Shown here: piece by piece, positions 52,538 through 61,526 of the stretch
Layout of the letters: each line of letters opens with the position of its first letter
Numbering within the stretch: position 1 is the stretch's first letter
Assembly: GCA_964636325.1 (NCBI GenBank)
Contig: CAZWRV010000006.1
Coordinates: 55,629-119,628 of the forward strand
Direction: 5' to 3'
Source: CAZWRV01 sp964636325
Lineage (GTDB): Bacteria > Verrucomicrobiota > Lentisphaeria > Victivallales > GWF2-50-93
Length of the DNA stretch: 64,000 bases
Position numbers and translations under genes: made by a program
The notes under the pieces: model-generated
Databases searched by the model: none
Seen by the model: the letters and a program-made list of their open reading frames with translations, nothing else
What the model was told of the DNA's origin: nothing

Positions 52538-53236
52538 ATGAATAATTCTCTTCGGAAAAAGCTTCTTGTCTGCGCGTTTGCCGCTTCCATTGCGGCATTG
52601 TCCGCCGCTGCCTCCGACATAAGGACCATTGACGGCAAGGTCTACAAGGACGCCAAGATCGCCGAGGTCAATCCGGCGGGCTTGGTCGTCATGAATACCG
52701 ACGGGGTCTTCCAGGTCGCCTTCCCCGATCTGCCGGAGGAGCTGCAGAAGAAATACAAATACGATCCCAAGTCCGCCAATAAATATCTGGCCGCGCGTGA
52801 AAAGGCTGAGAAGGAATGGATACGGCACTTCATCGAGGAACAGCGCGCATTCGCCAAGTCCGGCGATTCTGGAAAAGATGCTGAAGAATCGAAGCCTGAA
52901 GACGGCGACGTCCAGGATGAAGCGGCGGCGGACGGAACAGTTGCGCCGCCGTTCTACGACGTGCCGGAATCTGACGCCGGCGCCAGCGTTGTCTCCATCG
53001 GCTTTTACGGCGGCTGGGGCTGGGGTTATGGCTATCCGTTCTACGGCAACGGCTGCTGGAACAGGTGGGGATGGAATCGCCGCTGCGGTCCCTGGGGCCC
53101 CGGCCACCCATGCCACGGCCGCGGCTACGGCCATGGGATTGGCCGCAGCCCCAACTGGAACTACGGGGTCGGAGTCCTGAACGGACCGGGCGGCCGATGC
53201 GGCCCCGGGCTGTTCGGCGGCGGAGTTTTCCGATAG
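52538..53236 (+). CDS. Secreted protein with Gly/Trp/Tyr-rich tail, unknown function (232 aa)
   Basis: A signal peptide (RKKLLVCAFAASIAALSAAAS) is followed by IRTIDGKVYKDAKIAEVNPAG, VFQVAFPDLPEELQKKYKYDP, a short module I recognise from many PVC exported proteins. A charged helical segment with acidic linker follows (to about 145). The last 85 residues are rich in Gly, Trp, Tyr, Asn and Cys (WGWGYGYPFYGNGCW). It is probably a periplasmic or envelope protein. ATG 52538 is chosen because it begins the signal peptide; earlier in-frame ATGs (52454, 52517) would add an unlikely leader. No family function is known. Confidence 0.65.
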   Translation: MNNSLRKKLLVCAFAASIAALSAAASDIRTIDGKVYKDAKIAEVNPAGLVVMNTDGVFQVAFPDLPEELQKKYKYDPKSANKYLAAREKAEKEWIRHFIEEQRAFAKSGDSGKDAEESKPEDGDVQDEAAADGTVAPPFYDVPESDAGASVVSIGFYGGWGWGYGYPFYGNGCWNRWGWNRRCGPWGPGHPCHGRGYGHGIGRSPNWNYGVGVLNGPGGRCGPGLFGGGVFR

Positions 53237-53268
53237 GACCAGAGCCGCCAGCGATCCCTCGGAAGTAT

Positions 53269-53441
53269 CTAAGATTTTCCCTTTGGGAAAAAGGCGCCAT
53301 TACGGCGCGCTGGTAGCTTGCGCGCGCCGCGCGCAAAGGGCAAACTCTGCATACGAGTAATGCTGTGTTATGTTGCTTGCGCGCGGCGCGCGCAAACTAA
53401 TTTCGGTAAAAACGTTTTCCAAGTTGCACCGTAAGGGACTA
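53269..53441. repeat. 173-bp BIME-like repeat, family B, copy 1
   Basis: The element holds in order: TTTTCCC/GGGAAAA hairpin, GCGCC/GGCGC hairpin, GTAG (53313-53316), palindrome TTGCGCGCGCCGCGCGCAA (53318-53336), a spacer, and the inverse palindrome at 53377-53395. It matches 61479-61651 over all 173 bp without gaps, with 12 substitutions, half of them in hairpin loops. It lies downstream of the secreted protein gene. Confidence 0.75.
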
Positions 53442-53494
53442 GGTTTTCCCCTGCGGAGGAAAGAAACACTTGTGGCGTGCCGGTGCTTGAGTAT

Positions 53495-53546
53495 GGCGAC
53501 TTCGCCGAAGTCGCCGGTGCCGCTTTCGGCGAAAGCGGCATGCTAC
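53495..53546. repeat. REP/BIME-like repeat, family D: two adjacent 21-bp palindromes
   Basis: Palindromes at 53495-53515 (arms GGCGACTTCG) and 53519-53539 (arms GCCGCTTTCG), each with a single central base, stand 3 bp apart. CTAC at 53543-53546 is the inverted GTAG signature. With family B this fills 53237-53601, where no gene is seen. Confidence 0.5.
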
Positions 53547-53601
53547 GGGAAAAACATTTGCAGAGATTTTTCATTGAGCTGTGAATGGTCACGTTCTGAC
53601 C

Positions 53602-54354
53602 TCAGCGGGCGATGCGGACTTCTATTCCGTCCTTTTCGAGGGACAGCCTGTCGGAACGGGATATTCCGGAGTCTGTAATGACAGTCCGGACGTCCTTCGG
53701 ATCTGCGAACTTCGCTAGGGCGCGCCTGCCGAACTTCTTGCTTTCGGTCACGACGACTACGGTGCCGCTCCTGGCGACCGACTTGCGTTCGAGCTCGGCG
53801 ATAGAGAGGTCCGAGGTGAAGAAGCCTTCCCTCGAGACCGCCCCGTCGCAGCCGGTGAATAGCATGTCTATGTGCAGGTCGTCGAGGTTCTTTTCCGCGA
53901 TAGGGCCGGTCAGATCCATCGCGTTTCTCCTTAGCGAGCCTCCTAGCAGTATCGTACTGAAGTCGGTCTGATAGAAGATGGCCGCCGCCCGGAGGGAGCT
54001 GGTTATCACGGTGACGTCGGTCCTGCGGGAGGACGCGAGCTGCCGGGCGACTTCAAGCGTGGTCGTCCCGGTGCTCAGCATTATCGTCGCGCGGGGCTTG
54101 ATCATCGAGACCGCCGCGGCGGCGATTTTCTTTTGCGCCACGGAGGATCCGGCCGCGTCGAGAAAGCCGGAGGTCCTGCCGGCGACAGTCACAAGTCCGC
54201 CGTGGGTCCTGAGCGCCAGCCCTTTCTCCTCGAAGGACTTGAAGTCCCTCCACAGCGTCATGGCCGACACCCCGAGCAGTTTCGCCTCCTCCCCGGCGTC
54301 AAGCCTTCCTGTCCGGGCGAGCTTCTCCAACAGTTGAAGCTGTCTGGTGTTCAT
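53602..54354 (-). CDS. DeoR-family regulator (250 aa)
   Basis: An N-terminal helix-turn-helix (EEAKLLGVSAMTLWRDF, then ALRTHGGL) and a C-terminal sugar-phosphate-isomerase-like sensor (IMLSTGTTTLEVARQL, LLGGSLRRNAMDLTGP, FTGCDGAVSREGFFTSDL) define a DeoR-type repressor that binds a phosphorylated sugar. ATG 54354 is chosen because the palindromic operator and -10 box lie immediately before it and earlier in-frame starts would encode through them; the message would be leaderless, and indeed no ribosome-binding site is present. It is divergent from the catabolic genes starting at 54495. Confidence 0.87.
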   Translation of the reverse strand: MNTRQLQLLEKLARTGRLDAGEEAKLLGVSAMTLWRDFKSFEEKGLALRTHGGLVTVAGRTSGFLDAAGSSVAQKKIAAAAVSMIKPRATIMLSTGTTTLEVARQLASSRRTDVTVITSSLRAAAIFYQTDFSTILLGGSLRRNAMDLTGPIAEKNLDDLHIDMLFTGCDGAVSREGFFTSDLSIAELERKSVARSGTVVVVTESKKFGRRALAKFADPKDVRTVITDSGISRSDRLSLEKDGIEVRIAR

Positions 54355-54356
54355 GC

Positions 54357-54389
54357 TGTTAATATATAACATGTCCTCGCCCACTTCAA
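54357..54389 (-). promoter_or_regulatory. deoR-type gene promoter with TGTTA-N5-TAACA operator
   Basis: Minus strand: TTGAAG (54389-54384), 17-bp spacer, TATATT (54366-54361). The palindrome TGTTAATATATAACA covers 54357-54371, over the -10. The -10 ends only 6 nt before the ATG, so transcription should start at or near the start codon. A further palindrome, TTCAAAT-ATT-ATTTGAA, lies at 54385-54401. Confidence 0.6.
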
Positions 54390-54420
54390 ATATTATTTGA
54401 AAATATTTTGAGCGCTTCAT

Positions 54421-54460
54421 TTGCCGTGGATGAAACACGGAGTATTGTTAAGACATAACA
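54421..54460 (+). promoter_or_regulatory. Promoter of the aminotransferase operon with TGTTA-N5-TAACA operator
   Basis: TTGCCG (54421-54426), 16-bp spacer, TATTGT (54443-54448). The palindrome TGTTAAGACATAACA (54446-54460) covers the -10 end and likely start point, with the same arms as the site at 54357. These arms equal those of the E. coli DeoR operator, which has a 6-bp spacer. Repression by the divergent DeoR-type protein is likely. Confidence 0.6.
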
Positions 54461-54494
54461 TTTATAACTATTTTTATCATTTTGGAGGTTCCGT

Positions 54495-55844
54495 ATGGCG
54501 AAGAGGAAGGCGATGGACGTGCCGAAGATCGTAAGCGGGACAGTACCGGGCCCGAAGTCGGTGGAATGGCATTCGAGGTGCACGAAGTATTTCAAGGGGC
54601 TGAGCGAACAGGTGAAGCTTTTCCCTGTGGCGTTCGAATCGGGCAAGGGCTGCATCCTTACGGACGTAGACGGGAACAGGTTCATCGACTTCTCGTCGGG
54701 TATCTACGTCACTACGCTAGGGCACTGCCATCCGAAGATTTCGGAGGCGGTCGCGAAATACGCCGGCCGCCTGATGAACGCGCACGACTTCACCACTCCG
54801 ATAAAGACGCTGCTGATGGAGAAGCTTGCGGAGGTCCTTCCCGGGGATCTGAAGGGCTTCCAGCTCTACGACTGCGGGACTGCGGCGGTCGAGGCGGGGC
54901 TAAGGATATGCAGGGCCGCGACGGGCAGGCACGAGCTCATATCAGCGTTCTACGACTTCCACGGCAAGACATACGGCGGAGTCTCGCTCGGGCACATAAG
55001 GTCCACCGCCTACGGCGCGGTCAGGGCGCCCGGCTCGCACATGGTTCCTCGTCCGGACAGCTACAGGCCGATGTGGACGAAGCCCGACGGCGGCATCGAC
55101 ACCGACAAATACATCGAGTTTTATGAGATGTATATGGACAGGGGGACGATCGGGAGCGTGGCGGCGTTCGTGCTTGAACCCATCCAGGGATGGGGCGGCT
55201 CTGTCATGCCCCCGGACGACTACTTCCCGAAGCTCAAGAAGTTGTGCGATAAGAAGGGTATCCTCCTCATGGCGGACGAAGTCCTCACGAGCTGGTCGCG
55301 TACCGGCAAATGGCTGTGCATGGAGCATTGGAACGTCGTCCCCGACGTCGTCTCGATCGGCAAAGGCTTCGGCAACGGATTCCCCGTCACCTGCGTGGCC
55401 GTGAGGGAGCCCTACTGCAAGTCCTTCGAATCGATATCCGCCTCGAGCAGCTACGGGGGAAACCCGATGGCCTGCGCCGCGGCACTGGCTAGCACCGAAG
55501 TTATAATCGAGGAAAACCTCCTTGAGAGGTCCGCGCACTTGGGCGAGCTGTCCCTGAAGAAGATGAGGAAGATGATGGACTCGCACAGGATCATCGGAGA
55601 CGTCAGGGCCAAGGGTTGCCTCATGGGCATCGAGCTTGTCAAGGACAGGAAGACGAAAGAACCCTTCAACGAGGCGGGCAAGCTGGTCTACCAGAAGGCC
55701 TTCAGGAAAGGGCTCGCATGGATTCCAGCAGGGCACATCCTCAGGATGAGCCCGCCTGTGGTGATGGACGACGAGATGCTGCTCAAGGGGCTCGACATCA
55801 TCGAGGAGTCCATCGCGGAGACGGAGAAGGAGCTGTGCGGATGA
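54495..55844 (+). CDS. Class III PLP-dependent aminotransferase (449 aa)
   Basis: The fold-type I class III signatures are present: GNRFIDFSSGIYVTTLGHCHP, DCGTAAVEAGLR, DFHGKTYGGVSLG, MADEVLTSWSRTGKW, and the PLP Lys in SIGKGFGNGFPVT. Enzymes of this class use omega-amino acids, GABA, ornithine and amino sugars or alcohols. GGAGG lies 6 nt before the ATG. It heads the DeoR-controlled set and overlaps the next gene by 4 nt. An amino group removed from a sugar-like or cyclitol-like substrate would fit the neighbours, but the substrate is unknown. Confidence 0.85.
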   Translation: MAKRKAMDVPKIVSGTVPGPKSVEWHSRCTKYFKGLSEQVKLFPVAFESGKGCILTDVDGNRFIDFSSGIYVTTLGHCHPKISEAVAKYAGRLMNAHDFTTPIKTLLMEKLAEVLPGDLKGFQLYDCGTAAVEAGLRICRAATGRHELISAFYDFHGKTYGGVSLGHIRSTAYGAVRAPGSHMVPRPDSYRPMWTKPDGGIDTDKYIEFYEMYMDRGTIGSVAAFVLEPIQGWGGSVMPPDDYFPKLKKLCDKKGILLMADEVLTSWSRTGKWLCMEHWNVVPDVVSIGKGFGNGFPVTCVAVREPYCKSFESISASSSYGGNPMACAAALASTEVIIEENLLERSAHLGELSLKKMRKMMDSHRIIGDVRAKGCLMGIELVKDRKTKEPFNEAGKLVYQKAFRKGLAWIPAGHILRMSPPVVMDDEMLLKGLDIIEESIAETEKELCG

Positions 55845-57157
55845 AGGCCGGATTCGCAGCCGTAGACATATCTCCACGGAAGCCGTGCTTCCTCGTAGGC
55901 TATCCGCATGTCGAACGGACTTCTACAGGCATACACGACCCGCTTTATGCGTCGGCGGCCTGCCTAGGGGAGGGTTGCGGCACGCTCCTGCTGATTTCGC
56001 TGGATATCCTTATCATTTCGCCGGCTACGGCCTCTGAGCTGCGCAGGAAGATTGAAGCTGCGACTGGAATCCCCTACGCCAACATGCTGATAGCCTGCAC
56101 GCACACGCATTCGGGGCCTCAGTGCGCGGACATGCTCGCATGGAAAAACGATCCTGTCGTCCCGCCGCCGGACAAGGACTACATGAATTTCCTCCAAGCA
56201 AAGGTGGTGGAAGTGGCTGAAAAGGCGGCTGCGGCCCGTTCGGAAGCCGAAGTCGCAGTGACATCCGCCATGGTCTCCGGCGCCGGCTGCAACCGGCACA
56301 GCCCCGAAGGTCCCCGCGATCCTGAGATTGGTATAATCGCAGCCAGGGATGGACGGACGAGAAAAATCTCGGGGATACTCGTGGTCTATTCGATGCATCC
56401 TACAGTCCTGCACGAGGATTCCAAGCTGGTCTCGTCGGACTTTCCCGCATACGCCCGGTTATGCCTTAAGGAGAAATTCGGCGATGATGCCGAGGTCGTC
56501 TACCTTACCGGGCCTGCCGGCAACCAGAGCCCGCGCTACCACGTCCGCGGCCAGACATTTGCAGAGGCCGAGCGCATCGGCAGAATTGCAGGCGAGGCCG
56601 CGGCCGCCGCGGTCGCGTCGTTGAATGATTCAGACTATTCTGGAGAATTCATGCTCAAATCGGCAAGCGCCAAGGTCGCGCTCCCGTCGCGGAAGTTCCC
56701 GTCGGTAACCGAGGCCGAGCAGAAGCTGGCGGACGCGAGAGAGAAGTTCAGGCGCCTCAAGGAGGAAGACGCCGGCCACGGGCCGGTCCGCACCGCCGAA
56801 TGCGATGTCTTCGGCGCCGAGGAGACACTGACCTTGGCCAAGGCGCAGGAAGATGGCCTGATACGGGAGCTTGTTGAAAAATACAGCCCTGCGGAAATCA
56901 CAGCATTCAGAATCGGCGGCGCATGCATCGTCGGATTCCCATGCGAGCTTTTCGTCGAATACGGACTCGAACTCAAGAAAAAGGCGCCGTGCAAGGTCTT
57001 CCCCGTAAGCCTGGCCAACGGGGAACTCCAGGGATATGTCGTTACGAAAGAGGCGGCCGCACTCGGCGGATACGAGGCGTCAAATGCAGTCTTCGCGCCT
57101 GAATCAGGAGAACTGATGCTTTCCGCGGCGCTCAGACTCATAAGGGAATTGACTTGA
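55841..57157 (+). CDS. Neutral/alkaline ceramidase-like hydrolase (438 aa)
   Basis: The sequence resembles the N-terminal metal-dependent domain of neutral ceramidases: VDISPRKPCFLVGYPHVERTS near the start, CTHTHSGPQ, MHPTVLHEDSKLVSSDF and LTGPAGNQSPRY, which carry the zinc-binding His residues. Here it lacks a signal peptide, so it is cytoplasmic and more likely hydrolyses an amide or ester of a sugar derivative than a ceramide. ATG overlaps the aminotransferase stop (ATGA), indicating coupled translation. Family fairly sure; activity unknown. Confidence 0.75.
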   Translation: MKAGFAAVDISPRKPCFLVGYPHVERTSTGIHDPLYASAACLGEGCGTLLLISLDILIISPATASELRRKIEAATGIPYANMLIACTHTHSGPQCADMLAWKNDPVVPPPDKDYMNFLQAKVVEVAEKAAAARSEAEVAVTSAMVSGAGCNRHSPEGPRDPEIGIIAARDGRTRKISGILVVYSMHPTVLHEDSKLVSSDFPAYARLCLKEKFGDDAEVVYLTGPAGNQSPRYHVRGQTFAEAERIGRIAGEAAAAAVASLNDSDYSGEFMLKSASAKVALPSRKFPSVTEAEQKLADAREKFRRLKEEDAGHGPVRTAECDVFGAEETLTLAKAQEDGLIRELVEKYSPAEITAFRIGGACIVGFPCELFVEYGLELKKKAPCKVFPVSLANGELQGYVVTKEAAALGGYEASNAVFAPESGELMLSAALRLIRELT

Positions 57158-57193
57158 GAATATTTTAGGACAATTGGGGTGTCAGGTCTCAGA

Positions 57194-57225
57194 CGTCGTG
57201 CGGCGCGCGTCGTGCGGCGCGCGTC
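57194..57225. repeat. Short tandem repeat, 14-bp unit
   Basis: CGTCGTGCGGCGCG occurs twice head to tail (57194-57221) plus four bases of a third unit. It lies in the 208-nt gap between the ceramidase-like and FucI-like genes, which has no other clear feature. Confidence 0.5.
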
Positions 57226-57365
57226 AATGTAAATCAGACGACCAAGACAGCGATGAAGATCGCGACGAGGATTCGACAAAGACATTTACCAAGATTTCTT
57301 AAGGGGATAATACCCAACCATCCATTCATCCAATCACCCGTGCAATGATTTGAAAGGAGTTACCA

Positions 57366-58748
57366 ATGAAAGACATGCCGCTGCTGGGCCTTTGCCCGAT
57401 CGGGAAGTTTGTCTTCAGCCATGAGGACGCCTTGAAATATAAGGCCTTGATAGAGAGGAAGCTGAGAAAGCTGAAAATACCTTTTGCGGGAATCGACTCC
57501 GCCGTCAAGGACGGTGTGGTCCGGGGGACGGGCGACATAGCTCCGGCTATAGCCTGCCTGAAGGACAGCAATGTGGACGCCGTATTCATGCCGCACTGCA
57601 ACTTCGGAACCGAACATGCGGTTGGGCTCATCGGCAGGGACATGGGCCGGCCGGCGCTGGTATGGGGGCCGCGCGACGAGGCGCCGCTTGCGGACGGAAC
57701 CAGGCTCAGGGACACGCTCTGCGGCCTCTTCGCGTCGACCAAGGTGCTCCACAAGATGAGGGTTCCTTACACATACCTGGAGAACTGCAGGATCGACGAC
57801 GCGGCCTTCGACAAGGGGCTCGACCGTTTCATGAGGGCCGCGAACATCGCGGCGGCGTTCAGGAAGGGCATCAGGATAGGCCACATCGGGCAGCGCGTGG
57901 ACTTCTTCTGGACCACGATCATAAACGAGAGCGAATTGCTCGACCGATTCAAGATCGAAGTCCTGCCGATAGACCTTGTCGAGTTCATCAGGGAGGCGAA
58001 ACAGCTCGCAGCAAAGGAGAGGGCCTCCTACCTGCGCGAGGTCAAAAGGCTTAGGAGGAACTGCATCATCGAGGACTTCCCGTCCGACGAGCCGCTCATC
58101 AACGTGCTGTCCGTAAGGGACATGCTGCTGCGCACGGCGGAGAAGGAGAAGCTCGACGGGATCGCGTTCAAGGACTTCATGTCGGTCATCGACGAGAGCG
58201 GGGCCTACTGCAGCTACGCCGAAAGCTGCGCGGCTGAGAAGATACCGTTCGCATACGAGTCCGACATACACGGCGTCCTGAGCTGCCTCATGCTTCAAAA
58301 GGCGTCATACGGACTGGAGCCAGCCTTCCTCACCGAATTCACGGTCCGCCACCCTTCGGACGACAACTCCGTCCTGATGTGGCACTGCGGCGCGCCGCTG
58401 TCGATGCGCCATCCGGACTGCAAGGTGCGACTCGGAAAGCACTGGATACTCCCCTCCCCTCTTTCCGGAATGACGCACTTCAAACTGAAGGACGGGGAAA
58501 TAACCGTCTGCCGCTTCGACGGCGACCACGGCCAATACTGCCTGGGGGTCGGCAAGGGCGTCTCAACCGACGGGCCGGATACCCTCAACAACTACATCTG
58601 GATGAAGGTCGACGACTGGCCCCGATGGGAGAGGAAGCTGATGAACGGCCCGTTCATCCACCACACCGCCATGGCATACGGCGACTACAAGGGAGCGCTG
58701 GCCGAGTCGTGCAAATATATTCCGCCGCTGGCATTGGTGGAATTCTAG
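57366..58748 (+). CDS. L-fucose/L-arabinose isomerase-family protein (460 aa)
   Basis: The N-terminal part has the FucI-like substrate fold (DAVFMPHCNFGTEHAVGLIGRDMGRPALVWGPRDEAP). The C-terminal half contains FAYESDIHGVLSCLML and LMWHCGAPLSM, matching the metal-binding Glu/Asp/His region of the fucose isomerase family. These enzymes convert aldoses to ketoses in the cytoplasm with Mn2+. At 460 residues it is shorter than FucI (about 590) and like many uncharacterised PVC members. AAGGAG lies 7 nt before the ATG. A sugar isomerase beside a FGGY kinase suggests the isomerise-then-phosphorylate order of fucose and xylose pathways. Confidence 0.78.
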   Translation: MKDMPLLGLCPIGKFVFSHEDALKYKALIERKLRKLKIPFAGIDSAVKDGVVRGTGDIAPAIACLKDSNVDAVFMPHCNFGTEHAVGLIGRDMGRPALVWGPRDEAPLADGTRLRDTLCGLFASTKVLHKMRVPYTYLENCRIDDAAFDKGLDRFMRAANIAAAFRKGIRIGHIGQRVDFFWTTIINESELLDRFKIEVLPIDLVEFIREAKQLAAKERASYLREVKRLRRNCIIEDFPSDEPLINVLSVRDMLLRTAEKEKLDGIAFKDFMSVIDESGAYCSYAESCAAEKIPFAYESDIHGVLSCLMLQKASYGLEPAFLTEFTVRHPSDDNSVLMWHCGAPLSMRHPDCKVRLGKHWILPSPLSGMTHFKLKDGEITVCRFDGDHGQYCLGVGKGVSTDGPDTLNNYIWMKVDDWPRWERKLMNGPFIHHTAMAYGDYKGALAESCKYIPPLALVEF

Positions 58749-58872
58749 TGGCGGATTCGAATCATAGTCGGTAATCGGCACGTGACTCACATGGCAATAG
58801 CGATCGAGATTGCCAAGCCTAAGATGAGTGGCTGTCTTTGGTGACCGAAGTTTTGTCGGTGTGGAACTTTAA

Positions 58873-58920
58873 GTAGCGCAGGTATTCTTACCTGCGGAGT
58901 CGCAGACAGGAATGTCTGCG
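58873..58920. repeat. REP/BIME-like repeat, family A, copy 2
   Basis: GTAG (58873-58876), then the perfect hairpin CGCAGGTA-TTCT-TACCTGCG (58877-58896), then CGCAGACA-GGAA-TGTCTGCG (58901-58920). Nearly the same as 46575-46629, the first stem being identical and its loop differing by one base. Between the FucI-like and oxidoreductase genes. Confidence 0.6.
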
Positions 58921-58964
58921 CCACTTGAAGGAAAATCTCAGGAGAGAGAAAGGACATACTAGCT

Positions 58965-60107
58965 ATGAGGAAGATCAAGTTCGGAATAATCGGCGCGGGC
59001 CTTATGGGCCGGGAGTTCGCCAGCGCATGCGCCCGCTGGTGCCACCTCACTGCGATGAAGGCAGCCCCGGAGCTTGTCTCGGTCTGCGACAAGAATCCCG
59101 ACCTGCACGGCTGGTACAGGGACAATTTCCCGTCGGTCAGTCAGATCACCGACGACTACGGCCAGCTGCTCGGGAACCCGGATGTGGAGGCGGTCTACTG
59201 CGCCGTGCCGCACAACCTTCATGAACAGATTTTCTGCGACACGATAACGGCGGGGAAGCATCTGCTCGGCGAAAAGCCGTTCGGCATAGACAAGAAGGCG
59301 AACGACGCCATTATGGAATGCATCAGGAGGCATCCGGACGTCTTCGTGCGCTGCAGCTCGGAATCCGTCTTCTTCCCGCCGATGCAGAGGCTCGGCGAGA
59401 TGATCGATGCGAAGGCCTTCGGTCAGATCATAGAGGTCAACTCCGGATTCCTGCATTCGTCGGACCTCAACCCTATGAAGCCGATAAACTGGAAGCGCAT
59501 GGTGGAGGTCAACGGCGAATACGGCTGCCTGGGCGACCTGGGAATGCATCCGTGCCACATGGTCTTCAAGGCCGGTTGGTATCCGAAGAACGTGCGGGCG
59601 GTCCTTTCAAAGATCGTCCGTGAAAGGCCCGACAAGAGCGGAAAGATGGTCCCCTGCCGGACATGGGACAACGGCACGCTCCTCTGCGAGGCGGAAGATC
59701 CTGAGTCCGGGACGATCTTCCCGCTTACGATAAAGACCCAGCGCATCGCCCCTGGCGAGACGAACACATGGTACTTCGAGGTCAAGGGCATGAAGGGCTG
59801 CGGCCGCTGGTCCAGCAGGAATCCGAAGAGGCTGGAAGTCCTTGAATACAAGGGCGGCGCGCAGGCCTGGCAGCAGATCGACATGGGCTGGGAGACGGCG
59901 TTCAAGGGGATAACCGGGGACATCTTCGAGTTCGGATTCTCGGACAGCATCCTGCAGATGTGGGCGGCGTTTATATACGAGCTGACGGAAGGAAAGCCCA
60001 AGAGCCGCTTCGCCGCGTGCGTGACGCCGGACGAGGTCGCGATGTCGCACCGCCTCTTCACAGCGGCGCTGAAAAGCCAGAAGGACGGAACAACGGAGAA
60101 GGTCTGA
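58965..60107 (+). CDS. Gfo/Idh/MocA-family oxidoreductase (380 aa)
   Basis: FGIIGAGLMGREFASACARW gives the Rossmann fold and LLGEKPFGIDKKAND the EKP motif with its catalytic Lys. The C-terminal beta-sheet domain is standard for the family (GDLGMHPCHMV supplies the usual His). The enzyme is cytoplasmic and NAD(P)-dependent; inositol- or sugar-dehydrogenases are closest in type. It lies in the DeoR-controlled locus between the isomerase and kinase genes. Only moderately similar to the relative at 46697. Confidence 0.82.
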   Translation: MRKIKFGIIGAGLMGREFASACARWCHLTAMKAAPELVSVCDKNPDLHGWYRDNFPSVSQITDDYGQLLGNPDVEAVYCAVPHNLHEQIFCDTITAGKHLLGEKPFGIDKKANDAIMECIRRHPDVFVRCSSESVFFPPMQRLGEMIDAKAFGQIIEVNSGFLHSSDLNPMKPINWKRMVEVNGEYGCLGDLGMHPCHMVFKAGWYPKNVRAVLSKIVRERPDKSGKMVPCRTWDNGTLLCEAEDPESGTIFPLTIKTQRIAPGETNTWYFEVKGMKGCGRWSSRNPKRLEVLEYKGGAQAWQQIDMGWETAFKGITGDIFEFGFSDSILQMWAAFIYELTEGKPKSRFAACVTPDEVAMSHRLFTAALKSQKDGTTEKV

Positions 60108-60200
60108 TTTTACCCCTCACAAAGACTCGGATACAAGAAGGATTTCTCATCAAGGGAAGTAACTTCGATCAAAATAAACCAAAGATTTGGAACTGCCCAT

Positions 60201-61526
60201 ATGCGTCCTGCTAAAAAGAAGTCTTATTATCTTGCGGTTGATCTCGGCAGCACGTTCTTCAAGGCTGGGATCTTTGACGGCCGCCTGAGGCGTATCGGAG
60301 TTTCCGAGCGGCAGCTTTCTTATCTGCACAGGGACGTCCATGTCGACTTCGCGGTGGATGAGGCCGAATCGGCCTTCAAGGATGCCATCGAGGGCGCGCT
60401 GTCGGCGTCCGGAATCCCGGCCGGATCCGTCGCCGCCATCGGAGTGACAAGCCAGGCGCAGACCTTCGCGGTGACGGACGGTAAATCCAGGTTCCTTACC
60501 CCCTTCATAAGCTGGGAGGACATGCGGAGCAAAAGCGTCTGCGATTCGATGAGTGAAGATCCGCTTTTTTCGGACTTCCATGAGCATGCGAGCTTCTACA
60601 GCCTCCTGCCCAACCTGCAGATTTGCCAGGTGAAAATGCTGAGTGACAAGGAAGAAATTGGAACAGCCTCGGAGATCATCCCTCTGCCCTCGTATCTGAT
60701 CAAACTCCTCTGCGGAAAGGCTTTCACCGATACGAACATAGCGGCGATGAGCGGGTTCTATTCGCTCAAGACAGGCGGCTGGAACCTGAAATATCTCTCG
60801 TTCTGCGGGCTGAATATCCGGCAGATGCCGTCGCTGGTCCGCGCAGGAAGCGTCGCGTCGCTCACCGGGAAATGCGCGGCGCGCCTCGGCCTGACTGCGG
60901 GCATACCGGTCTTGTCGTGCGGGAACGACCAGACGGCGGGAGCTTTCGGCGCCGGCCTCGGCAGCGGGATGATCCTGGCGAACCTCGGATCCGCGCAGAT
61001 ACTTTATCAGCGATCGCCTGAACTAGCTGCGCCGAAACCCGGCGTCGTGCGCGGCGAATATCCGGGCGGGGGATACTACAGACTGCTTGTCGGCGATTTC
61101 GGCGGCAACCTGATCAGCAGGGTAATCAGCGCGGGAATCGGATTCAAGGGATTCGACGGATTCTTCGAGGCCGCGGCAAAGACGGCGTCTGCAAGCAAGC
61201 CCCAGCCAGGGACATTCGAAGTCCGCAGCAATGGGACTTTTTCGTTTGACCGTAAAACCCCGCCCGGGGAAATCGCATCTTCATGCCTGCATTACCTCTG
61301 CGGCAGCATGAAGGAAATGTATGAGAAAATGCTCGCCGAATGCGCGGTTCCGCCCCGGAAGATACTGGTCGCCGGCGGAGGAAGCAGAAACGAAGTTTGG
61401 GTGAAAATGCTTGAAAGTGAAATCGGCAAGAAGCTGGTCAAGGCGGACGCGGACGCCCTCCACGGAACGGCGAAGATGCTAGGTTTTTCCCTGCGGGAAA
61501 AAGGCGCCCTTGAGGCGCGCTGGTAG
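60201..61526 (+). CDS. FGGY-family carbohydrate kinase with repeat-derived C-terminus (441 aa)
   Basis: The ATP-binding pieces are YYLAVDLGSTFFKAGIFDG at the start, CGNDQTAGAFGAGLGSG and ILVAGGGSRNEVW near the end, as in xylulokinase and relatives. It phosphorylates a sugar or polyol in the cytoplasm. The last 16 codons (LGFSLREKGALEARW and the TAG stop) are encoded by the 173-bp family B repeat beginning at 61479; the same repeat elsewhere is intergenic. The stop itself is part of the repeat's GTAG signature. So the natural C-terminus has probably been replaced. No strong ribosome-binding site precedes the ATG. Confidence 0.82.
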   Translation: MRPAKKKSYYLAVDLGSTFFKAGIFDGRLRRIGVSERQLSYLHRDVHVDFAVDEAESAFKDAIEGALSASGIPAGSVAAIGVTSQAQTFAVTDGKSRFLTPFISWEDMRSKSVCDSMSEDPLFSDFHEHASFYSLLPNLQICQVKMLSDKEEIGTASEIIPLPSYLIKLLCGKAFTDTNIAAMSGFYSLKTGGWNLKYLSFCGLNIRQMPSLVRAGSVASLTGKCAARLGLTAGIPVLSCGNDQTAGAFGAGLGSGMILANLGSAQILYQRSPELAAPKPGVVRGEYPGGGYYRLLVGDFGGNLISRVISAGIGFKGFDGFFEAAAKTASASKPQPGTFEVRSNGTFSFDRKTPPGEIASSCLHYLCGSMKEMYEKMLAECAVPPRKILVAGGGSRNEVWVKMLESEIGKKLVKADADALHGTAKMLGFSLREKGALEARW

